Origin: Natronosalvus halobius
Lineage (GTDB): Archaea; Halobacteriota; Halobacteria; Halobacteriales; Natrialbaceae
Reading direction: 5' to 3'
Length of the DNA: 64,000 nt
NCBI RefSeq assembly: GCF_024138145.1
Contig: NZ_CP099997.1
Coordinates: forward strand, 310,001-374,000
Part shown: piece after piece, positions 24,347 through 31,245 of the stretch
Layout: each line of letters begins with the position of its first letter
Numbering within the stretch: the stretch's first letter is position 1
Notes under the pieces: generated by a model
What the model was told of the DNA's origin: nothing
What the model saw: the letters and a program-made list of their open reading frames with translations, nothing else
The model's database searches: none
Translations under genes and position numbers: made by a program

Positions 24347-25303
24347 TCAACTCGTGTCGGGAGACATGTCGATGTTGAGCGCCTTGCGCAACAGCTGGAC
24401 GAATCCCATTGAGCACAGGAAGTACCAGACGATCCACGCGCGCATGGGACCGATGATGCCCTCCTGCCACTCGACCTCGCCGACCATCGGCATGACCACG
24501 GTCTGCTCGATGGTCTGGGGGCCGGTGCCGTGGATCCGGTAGTACATCCACAGGAACAGCGGAATCGTAAAGAGCATGATCCAGACCATCGGGCGGAACT
24601 GCTCTTTGAACATCCCGAGGTTGTCGGCCATCGCCTCCATCTGCTCTTCTTGCACCTGCTGGAGTTCGTTGTCGAGTTTCTCGATCTCGGCTTCGCTCGC
24701 GTCCCGCTCCTCGGCTTCTTTCTTCCGGTCCTGGACCTCGGAGCGCTTGTCCTGCATGGCCTTCATGCGCTCCTGGTACTTCCCCATTCGCTCCATATCC
24801 ATCAGATTCGCCTGCAGGAGCGTCGAGTACAGGCCCGTCATGATCGCGATGGCGAGAATCACGGTGTAAAAGGGCATACTCGTCGCCAGCGGCCCGAGGG
24901 CGATGTCGAGCACCTCACCGACGGTGTCCCTGACGGAGGTGATCCAGTAGCCAAACATGAAGAGCAACGCGGTCACCCCCGCAATCTTGTCCCACTGCGA
25001 CCACTTCGATGCCTCGGCGTCGATCTCGGGCAGGTCCTCGGAGAGGCCGCCGTCCTCGCCGTCGCCGTCGAGGGCGTCGTCGAACGCCGATCGATCGGCG
25101 ATCTCGAACCCGTCCTGGCCGTCGACGAGGATCCCCTTCTCGATGAGTCGACCCCACTGGCCACTCGACAGGTCGTTGCGGACGTCCGCCCACTCGACCT
25201 CGCCGCCGTTCTCGTCGGCCTTCCGGCGAATCGCCTCGAGGGCCTCCTCGAACGACGAGTCCTCACGGACGAGGGCGCCTATTTTCTCCGCTGTGCGCGT
25301 CAT
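24347..25303 (-). CDS. DUF106/EMC3-TMCO1-like membrane protein
   Basis: The 318-residue protein has an N-terminal cytoplasmic domain of about 110 residues (a winged-helix-like region, DNDLS..), then three membrane helices and a long charged coiled coil between them (about residues 175-245, [18 protein letters not shown] type). This is the Oxa1/YidC/Get1/EMC3 layout of archaeal DUF106 proteins, which act in membrane-protein insertion. It lies in the classic secY-adk-DUF106-cmk-cbf5 neighbourhood, though here adk is 3.1 kb upstream. The acidic linker after the N-terminal domain is specific to halophiles. Confidence 0.9.
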   Translation of the reverse strand: MTRTAEKIGALVREDSSFEEALEAIRRKADENGGEVEWADVRNDLSSGQWGRLIEKGILVDGQDGFEIADRSAFDDALDGDGEDGGLSEDLPEIDAEASKWSQWDKIAGVTALLFMFGYWITSVRDTVGEVLDIALGPLATSMPFYTVILAIAIMTGLYSTLLQANLMDMERMGKYQERMKAMQDKRSEVQDRKKEAEERDASEAEIEKLDNELQQVQEEQMEAMADNLGMFKEQFRPMVWIMLFTIPLFLWMYYRIHGTGPQTIEQTVVMPMVGEVEWQEGIIGPMRAWIVWYFLCSMGFVQLLRKALNIDMSPDTS

Positions 25304-25370
25304 CTGTTTTGGGCTAGGTCACCTTCGGTATACAAGTGTTTATCTTCGGTGGCGAGGCAACAGTGTTGGG

Positions 25371-25450
25371 GCGATGCTGAAGGCGGTGGTAGTGACGGGG
25401 GCGTTAGTGCCAGAGCGATGCTGAAGGCGGTGGTAGTGATGGGGGCGTAG
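25371..25450. repeat. 44-bp-period direct repeat, two copies
   Basis: The core GCGATGCTGAAGGCGGTGGT, continuing as AGTGAYGGGGGCG, occurs at 25371-25403 and again at 25415-25447 with one internal mismatch (C/T). The flanks (GTTAGTG and GTAGTG) continue the similarity. It lies in the non-coding gap just upstream of the DUF106 gene. It is most simply a recent tandem duplication; a regulatory role is unknown. Confidence 0.75.
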
Positions 25451-25744
25451 TGACAGAGCGGTGGTGACGGCCCGTTGATGATCGAACGGTGGTGACGGTC
25501 AGATTATCTCTCACTCGACCCGAGGCCTCGGTGATCAGTGATCCGCGAGCGACTACGCGCTAGTGAGTCGTTCGTAGACGCTCGTGACGGGGGACCACCA
25601 CTGTTTCAACGACGCCTATCCGTTCTGGCGTTCGGTTCAATCCGTCCTATCCCTGCGGAAAGGGGTGACTGAGCCACCGGACCGTCTGGTGGTTTCACGG
25701 CTCCGGCGCTGTGAACATTGGTTTCGAACAATCGTATCTGGTAG

Positions 25745-25763
25745 TTTTTTATAATTTAAATAT
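25745..25763 (+). promoter_or_regulatory. TATA region of the vWA gene
   Basis: A run of T and A (TTTTTTATAATTTAAATAT) in otherwise GC-rich DNA. TTTAAATA at 25756-25763 predicts transcription starting near 25785, which would favour the second ATG at 25794. The preceding TTTATAAT predicts about 25776, which favours ATG 25779. The two cannot be separated by reading. Confidence 0.55.
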
Positions 25764-25778
25764 CTTGAATACAGTGAT

Positions 25779-28379
25779 ATGTTTGGTGCATCTATGGGGT
25801 GTCGTACTGTGGACCGGGGGGCCGCCCCCCTGGTCGGCATCGTCCTGCTGTTCGGGATGGTGTTCGTCGGTGCTGCACTGGTCGGGGTAACCGGGATGAT
25901 CGCGTTAGACGCGCTCGAGGGTGATCTCGGCGACGAACGAACCGAACAGACGTTCTCCACGTTCGACCACGAACTGACGACGTTGCTGCACTCGAGTTCG
26001 AATTCGGCGGCGGTCACGATTCCGGACAGCGAAGACGGGACCTACGAACTGACCGACTCGGCATCGGCGTCGCTGACCGTGGCCAATCGATTCGGACAGT
26101 CGTGCACGGTGCTCGACGACACCACGCTCGGGACGCTCGAGTACGAATCCGACGGGCAGCGACTGGCCAAGCAGGCTGGGGGGACCTGGAGACACACCGA
26201 CGACGGAACCGTCATGCAGTCGAAACCGGATCTTCGGTACGTCGCGGACGACCGCGGGACGCAGTACCTCGAATTCTCCGTCTCGGATCTCCAGGGGGAC
26301 GTTGGAGTCGGTGAGCACTCGATGACGACGACGCGTTCCGAGACCAGGACGGCCGACTGCGTGTCTGACCTCGGATTCGCCCGGTACGTCCATCTCGAGG
26401 TCACCGACGATACGTATCACGACGGCTGGTACGACTTCGTGCGTGAGGAGTTCGAGGCGGTCGACGTGGGGGATGCAGCAGTCGAGGACTGCTCGCTCGA
26501 GAACGCGGGCGACGAGAACGTCGTCTGTCACGACGAATCGACGGGGACGGTGTCAGTTCTCGCCACGGTCGACGTCGACCGTCCCATCGACGACTATCTC
26601 GGCGTCGAACCCACGATCTACGGCGGCCTCTACGTGTCGGACGAGACGGTCCAGTTCGGAACCCACGAATCTCTCGTCGTCGACTCCTACGATGGACGCG
26701 CGGGATCGTACGCCGAATCCACTACCGTCACTGACGACCTGTTCGTTGCGGATGTCGATACGCTCTGGATTCAACAGGCCGAGATCACCGGCTTTCCCGT
26801 GGTGAACGGCGATATCCAGATCCAGCCCGAAGCGGACGTCTCACCGGCCGCATTGTACGTCGGGGACGATCTCTCGCCGGCGAGCGTCGACGTTCCAACC
26901 GCGAGGATGGCGACCGCGTTCGATGGAATCCAACCGATCGACGACGAGATTGCGCGCACGACGACGCTGCTCGAAAACGAGCCGAAACTCGAGGAGGACG
27001 CAGACGGCAACATCGACGCCGGAGCGTACTCCGTTGACGGCGATTTCACCCGCGAAGGCATCGAATTCGACACGGCCAGTGGCGACATCTACGTCGCTGT
27101 CGACGGCGACGTCTCCCTCGAGGACGTCACCGTCGTCGGCTCGGGGCAGGTCAGTATCTACGCCGACGGCTCCGCAATCGACATCGAGTCCGTGACGGTC
27201 CAGGACGATCGGGCATCACAGCTCTGGGTATACGGAACGAGCGAAACCGACGTCACCGTCGCAGGCACGGTCCAGGGTGTCGTCTACGCGCCGGGTGACG
27301 GTTCTCTCGAAGTCCAGGACGGGGCCGAAATCTACGGCGCCATCGTGAGCGGGACGTTCGAAGGGATCGGCGGATCGGGGAACGCCGACAGCGGCTCTCA
27401 CCTGGAGGTGCACTTCGATCGCTCACTTCGAACCGACGTCCCGATTCCGGAGGAGAACCGAACGCTCGAGTTCGAGAACGTGATGACCAGGAACCCGATC
27501 GATGTCGGATTCGTCCTGGATCGGTCGGGATCGATGGGGCCGCACACGATCCGTGAGCGTTACGATCACGGTCCGTGGCAACATCCAATTCACACCGGTG
27601 ACGTCGTTGCAGGGGGCGATCTGGAGATCAATCGTGCGACAGGAGGAATTGAAGAATTGAGCTATGGTGACAGAACGACGCTCAGCGACGGTGACACGGT
27701 ACGTTCTAGTCAGACGCACCCCTGGTGGGGTAACGTTTCGGTAGCCGTCGATCATCAGCATCCAGGATACGATCCCAACGGCCTCCGCGTTGACGCCACG
27801 CGATCGTTCATCGGTGAGTTGAATGCATCGAACGCGCTAGATCCCGACTACCGTGATCGGGCGGCGGTTTTCGAGTTCAACAGCACTTCTCATCGCGCCC
27901 ATGGTCTGTCTACCAACCTCGAGACGGTAAACGACAGCGTCGAAAACAACGTTGGTGGCGCCACCAACATGGCTGCCGGACTCGAGGCCGGCGTCAACGA
28001 ACTCGAGGCTAATCTGCGAGACGCCGACAGTATCCTAGTCTTGTTGAGCGATGGCTTCAATGACCCGTCCGATCACGACGACGCTACGCTCGAAACCGCT
28101 GAAGCCGCTGCTGATGCGGAAATTACGATTTACACAATTGGGCTCGGAGACGGGGCGGACGAGGAATTATTGCAAACGGTCGCCCGTACGACTGGTGGAG
28201 AGTACAGACACGCCGACAACGCGGATGATCTCATGGATATCTTCGACGGGATTGCAGAGGACGTCATCGAGGCGGATACGCGTTTCGAGGTCCACGCCGA
28301 CCACTCCGCCGTCGGCGGATCGAACGACTACGCCATCGCCATCGATCACTGGAACGTCGAGATTTCAGAAGAATCCTAA
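25779..28379 (+). CDS. Large surface protein: pilin-like N-terminus, DUF7305-like beta region, vWA domain
   Basis: The 866-residue protein begins with a short basic segment and one hydrophobic helix (RGAAPLVGIVLLFGMVFVGA), the arrangement of haloarchaeal type IV pilin/DUF7289 proteins. A beta-rich region follows (about residues 80-380). Next is a repetitive, bactofilin-like segment (about 410-530, with DIYVAVDGDVSLEDV and VYAPGDGSLEVQDGAEIYGA), like the polymer-forming DUF7305 part of such proteins. Last is a von Willebrand factor A domain with a complete MIDAS site: DRSGS near residue 585, a Thr in GGATNMAAGL, and Asp in LLSDGFND. It resembles bacterial TadG. It should be membrane-tethered with the vWA part outside, for adhesion or assembly. 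It lies between adk and DUF106, on the opposite strand. The start (25779 or 25794) is uncertain. Confidence 0.85.
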   Translation: MFGASMGCRTVDRGAAPLVGIVLLFGMVFVGAALVGVTGMIALDALEGDLGDERTEQTFSTFDHELTTLLHSSSNSAAVTIPDSEDGTYELTDSASASLTVANRFGQSCTVLDDTTLGTLEYESDGQRLAKQAGGTWRHTDDGTVMQSKPDLRYVADDRGTQYLEFSVSDLQGDVGVGEHSMTTTRSETRTADCVSDLGFARYVHLEVTDDTYHDGWYDFVREEFEAVDVGDAAVEDCSLENAGDENVVCHDESTGTVSVLATVDVDRPIDDYLGVEPTIYGGLYVSDETVQFGTHESLVVDSYDGRAGSYAESTTVTDDLFVADVDTLWIQQAEITGFPVVNGDIQIQPEADVSPAALYVGDDLSPASVDVPTARMATAFDGIQPIDDEIARTTTLLENEPKLEEDADGNIDAGAYSVDGDFTREGIEFDTASGDIYVAVDGDVSLEDVTVVGSGQVSIYADGSAIDIESVTVQDDRASQLWVYGTSETDVTVAGTVQGVVYAPGDGSLEVQDGAEIYGAIVSGTFEGIGGSGNADSGSHLEVHFDRSLRTDVPIPEENRTLEFENVMTRNPIDVGFVLDRSGSMGPHTIRERYDHGPWQHPIHTGDVVAGGDLEINRATGGIEELSYGDRTTLSDGDTVRSSQTHPWWGNVSVAVDHQHPGYDPNGLRVDATRSFIGELNASNALDPDYRDRAAVFEFNSTSHRAHGLSTNLETVNDSVENNVGGATNMAAGLEAGVNELEANLRDADSILVLLSDGFNDPSDHDDATLETAEAAADAEITIYTIGLGDGADEELLQTVARTTGGEYRHADNADDLMDIFDGIAEDVIEADTRFEVHADHSAVGGSNDYAIAIDHWNVEISEES

Positions 28380-28404
28380 TAGCTGCTCAATCAATCGGCC
28401 GCCG

Positions 28405-29040
28405 TTACGCGTTTTCTTCGATCGTCGCCTTCACGTCCTCCCACACCTCGCCGGGCGCCTGCTCACCGTCGACGCGCTCGAGCGACCCCTCGTCCTCGTA
28501 GTACTCGAGTACCGACGCCGTGTTCTCTTGGTACACGCGCAGGCGCTCGCGGACGGTTTCCTCGGTGTCGTCCTCGCGCTGCTCGAGGCGTTCCTCGACC
28601 TCGGGGTCCTCCGGCGGGTTGTACTCCACGTGATAGATATCGCCCGTCTCGGGATCCATCCGCCGGCCCGTCAGCCGGTGAACGAGCTCCTCCTCGCCCA
28701 CGTCCAGCGCCAGGACAACGTCCAGGTTGGTCATCTCTTCGAGGGCCTCGACCTGCTCGAGGTTGCGCGGGTAGCCGTCCAGGATGAAGCCGTCGGCCGA
28801 CGAGAGCGCCTCGTCGACGATGGCGTTGACGACCTCGTCGGGGACGAGTTCGCCCTGGTCCATGTACTCGGCCGGGGTATCGTACTCGAGGCCGAGATGG
28901 GAGATGTCCATCTGTTTGTTCGACCGGAGGGCGTCGCCAGTGGTGATGTGTTCGATGTCGAAGTGCTCCGTGATCTTTGCGCTCTGAGTTCCTTTCCCCG
29001 CTCCGGGGGCACCGAGGATGAGAATCCGTGGCTGTGCCAT
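28405..29040 (-). CDS. adk: Adenylate kinase
   Basis: The 211-residue kinase interconverts AMP, ADP and ATP. It has P-loop [10 protein letters not shown] at residues 10-19, the AMP-binding HITTGDALR, the core motif [12 protein letters not shown] and a LID region of the short/long hybrid type ([20 protein letters not shown]) without the four Cys of zinc forms. The ATG at 29040 is preceded on the minus strand by TTTAAGCC, a TATA-like element, giving a near-leaderless transcript. It normally precedes DUF106 and cmk; here the vWA gene lies in between, convergent with adk. Confidence 0.94.
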   Translation of the reverse strand: MAQPRILILGAPGAGKGTQSAKITEHFDIEHITTGDALRSNKQMDISHLGLEYDTPAEYMDQGELVPDEVVNAIVDEALSSADGFILDGYPRNLEQVEALEEMTNLDVVLALDVGEEELVHRLTGRRMDPETGDIYHVEYNPPEDPEVEERLEQREDDTEETVRERLRVYQENTASVLEYYEDEGSLERVDGEQAPGEVWEDVKATIEENA

Positions 29041-29062
29041 ACCTCGTCTTTCTGCCCCAGCG

Positions 29063-29078
29063 CATAAAGGCTTAAAGA
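29063..29078. promoter_or_regulatory. Shared divergent promoter of adk and the 29100-29510 gene
   Basis: The AT-rich block CATAAAGGCTTAAAGA reads on the minus strand as TCTTTAAGCCTTTATG. It provides a TATA element about 26 bp from ATG 29040 (adk) and, on the plus strand, about 26 bp from ATG 29100. The 59-bp intergenic region is too short for two separate promoter cores, so the two genes probably compete for one box region. Confidence 0.5.
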
Positions 29079-29099
29079 ATGGCGCACAATCGTCCGGGT

Positions 29100-29510
29100 A
29101 TGACGCGATTCTCGGCCGCCGACCCACAGGAACGTCGACGCCTGATCGTCGACGCTATCGTCGCCCACCGCGAGCGAGCGAGCCCGTTTCTGACCATCGA
29201 AGTCGACGAAGCCGTCCTCGAGCGCGATGACGCCCCGGATCCCGACCTCGGCGTGCCCTGGATCCAGTTCGCCGACGGGGTCGTGAGCCTCGACTGTACG
29301 GACGGCGAACTCGAGCGATTGAAAACGCTACTGAACGAGTACCCCGCGTTCAAAACCGACGAGTTGACGCGGCCTGAAGACGCCGAAGGAACGAACGTAC
29401 GCGTGAGCGCGAAGGCCGATCCCAATCGGATCGCCCAGTTCTGCGAGCACGTTTTGCGTGCGGTGTTCGAGTGTCCAGAGGATGCGACGATCTGGATCGC
29501 CGCGGTGTGA
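29100..29510 (+). CDS. Conserved haloarchaeal protein, unknown function
   Basis: A 136-residue acidic soluble protein, starting [20 protein letters not shown]. Helical N-terminal half, then [22 protein letters not shown] and, at the C-terminus, [22 protein letters not shown] with two cysteines. I recognise the type (a haloarchaea-specific small protein near adk) but no function. ATG 29100 is preferred over ATG 29079, because the shared TATA region at 29063-29078 would overlap a start at 29079. Divergent from adk. Confidence 0.75.
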   Translation: MTRFSAADPQERRRLIVDAIVAHRERASPFLTIEVDEAVLERDDAPDPDLGVPWIQFADGVVSLDCTDGELERLKTLLNEYPAFKTDELTRPEDAEGTNVRVSAKADPNRIAQFCEHVLRAVFECPEDATIWIAAV

Positions 29511-29572
29511 CGAATGCGGCGCTTGAGTGCTTGCGTGATCGGATGCTCGAGGCAACTACGACCGGCCCGGAA

Positions 29573-29863
29573 TCAGGAAATCGTCAGGGAGCCGTCACCG
29601 GTTCCGTTCTCGTCGTCTCCTTCCTCCCACTCGAGTTCGAGCTCGACGCTGAACTCGGCTGGACCGCCCGACCGCGAGGTTTCGCGTTCGGCCTTGACTT
29701 CGAACGTCGGCCGGCCCGGCGGCTGCATCGTGACCGAGTCGCTCCCACTCTCGAGGACGAGCTCGTCGCCGCTCTCGAGTCGATCGGCAACGGTCCGGAG
29801 GTAATCGGCGATTTCAGCGCGCGTCAGTGATTGCTCGAACGTAAAGAGTACTTCTTCTGGCAT
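29573..29863 (-). CDS. Amphi-Trp domain protein
   Basis: The 96-residue acidic protein starts MPEEVLFTFEQSLTRAEIAD and has the amphi-Trp domain layout (PF20068): an N-terminal beta strand, the helix AEIADYLRTVADRLESGDEL, then strands ending in VELELEWEEGD, with a short Gly/Asp tail. Members are small haloarchaeal and bacterial proteins of unknown role, sometimes near gas-vesicle or redox genes. The ATG lies about 26 bp from the TATA-like block at 29885-29898, so a leaderless message is expected. Confidence 0.82.
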   Translation of the reverse strand: MPEEVLFTFEQSLTRAEIADYLRTVADRLESGDELVLESGSDSVTMQPPGRPTFEVKAERETSRSGGPAEFSVELELEWEEGDDENGTGDGSLTIS

Positions 29864-30237
29864 ACCCGTTCTTGGATGCCCAGGTGTAAATAATATACGC
29901 AGAAATCGGGGCAAGGTGTTCACCGGGACTGGCCGACGTCCGATAATCGGGCATTGCTCGAACAGCTCCCGAACATGTTTCCGCCAAGGTTCACCCGTGC
30001 CGGCGGTGTCCATCCGCAAGAACGATAGACAAAAGGTACCCGAGTCAATCGGTCTACGTAAGGGCACATTCGGGGGTTCCTACGAGACTCCGCAGGCGGC
30101 CACAAAGCGTCCCGCCGGCGCCAGACTACGGTCGCCGTCGGGCGTTTCCAAATAGATAAGTGCACGCGGCAATGAGCCCCCACTAAGAGACCCGTATAAT
30201 TGAGGTGAACACAATCTCCACTCCACTCCAGACGCCG
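29864..30237. other. Intergenic stretch before coxB
   Basis: Apart from the amphi-Trp promoter at 29885-29898 there is no supported gene. A plausible-looking frame continuing the amphi-Trp gene upstream is arginine- and proline-rich and ignores the TATA box. The right end contains AATAGATAAGTG (about 30152-30163) and TATAATTGAGG (30195-30205), candidate promoter elements of coxB. No RNA gene is recognisable. Confidence 0.5.
29885..29898 (-). promoter_or_regulatory. TATA box of the amphi-Trp gene
   Basis: The minus strand reads GTATATTATTTAC, centred about 28 bp before ATG 29863. It is the only AT-rich patch in this interval and fits a leaderless start. Confidence 0.55.
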
Positions 30238-31245
30238 ATGACGCGTGTCGATATCTTCCAGGAGCTCTTCCTCGTGTTCCTGGGATTAGGGACGATCGTC
30301 GGCATCATCGTCGTAGCGTACATCCTGTACAATGCGTACAAATACCGTGACGACGGAGAGCGCCACCCGGACGAGGACCTGCCGACGCTCGGAGAGCTTC
30401 CGACTGGCGGAACCGGCGGGAAGAAACTCTTCGTGTCGTTCTTCCTGAGCGCGCTTATCGTCATCTCGCTCACGCTCTGGTCGTATGGCATGCTAATCGA
30501 CGTCGAGAGCGGTCCTGAGGGCCCAAGCGAGGATGCCCTCGAGGTCGACGTGGAAGGCCAGACCTTTAGCTGGTCGTTCTACTACGAGAACGGCGTCGAG
30601 TCCAGCAACGAACTCGTCGTTCCCGCGGGGACACCAGTCTGGGTCGATGTGACATCCGTCGACGTGTGGCACTCGTTCGGCATCACTTCACAACGGGTGA
30701 AAGCCGACGCAATTCCGGGTGAGCACGACCAGACGTGGTTCCAGGCCGACGACGAGGGTGAGTACCTGATCGAGTGCTTCGAACTCTGCGGGCCCGGACA
30801 CTCCAGCATGGAGGGGACACTCACCGTGATGAGCCAGGAGGACTACGAGCAGTGGGTCCAGGATCAGCTCACACTCACGCTGACCCTCGAGGACGGCGAG
30901 GGCGAACAGCTCAACGAAACCGAGAACGTCGAGGTCACGGTCCAGGACTCCGACGGCGAAACGGTCGGAACCTACACTGGTGAGGACTTCGACGACGAGG
31001 GCGCCCTCGAAATCGGCGTCGAGCAGGGTGACACCTACACCGTGATCGTCGAATCGACCGATGGCTCCTTCGAGACCACGGAGGACGACTTCGAGATCGT
31101 CGACGGCCCCGAAGAATCGCTTCAGATTGGCGGGTCCGACGACGGAAACGGCAACGACGAATCCAGCAGTGACGGTGATGAAGATGGTAATGGAAACGAA
31201 GACGAAAACGAAAACGAAACCGACGACAGCGGAGGTGAGAACTGA
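30238..31245 (+). CDS. coxB: Cytochrome c oxidase subunit II with C-terminal extension
   Basis: About 335 residues. Two membrane helices (FLGLGTIVGIIVVAYIL and FVSFFLSALIVISLTLW) are followed by an extracellular cupredoxin domain with the binuclear CuA site. The site is seen as a His in DVWHSFGI and the motif CFELCGPGHSSM (two Cys, His, Met). After the domain (about residue 205) there is a lineage-specific extension: an Ig/carboxypeptidase-regulatory-like beta domain (VEVTVQDSDGETVGTY) and an acidic Asn-rich tail. The start is ATG 30238 or the in-frame GTG 30205. The stop overlaps the coxAC start (TGATG), so the two are coupled. Confidence 0.92.
   Translation: MTRVDIFQELFLVFLGLGTIVGIIVVAYILYNAYKYRDDGERHPDEDLPTLGELPTGGTGGKKLFVSFFLSALIVISLTLWSYGMLIDVESGPEGPSEDALEVDVEGQTFSWSFYYENGVESSNELVVPAGTPVWVDVTSVDVWHSFGITSQRVKADAIPGEHDQTWFQADDEGEYLIECFELCGPGHSSMEGTLTVMSQEDYEQWVQDQLTLTLTLEDGEGEQLNETENVEVTVQDSDGETVGTYTGEDFDDEGALEIGVEQGDTYTVIVESTDGSFETTEDDFEIVDGPEESLQIGGSDDGNGNDESSSDGDEDGNGNEDENENETDDSGGEN

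Larger units (their letters stand above)
25304..25778. other. 475-bp gap between DUF106 and the vWA gene
   Basis: No gene seen. The left third holds the DUF106 promoter area (AACACTTGTATAC on the minus strand near 25330-25342) and a 44-bp-period direct repeat (25371-25450). The middle is GC-rich without pattern. The right end (25741-25765) is very AT-rich and holds the TATA element of the vWA gene. Confidence 0.55.

Noticed and set aside
29864-30067. Upstream extension of the amphi-Trp gene
   Set aside because: The TATA box at 29885-29898 would be inside the coding region, and the added residues (Arg/Pro/Leu-rich) do not fit the family.
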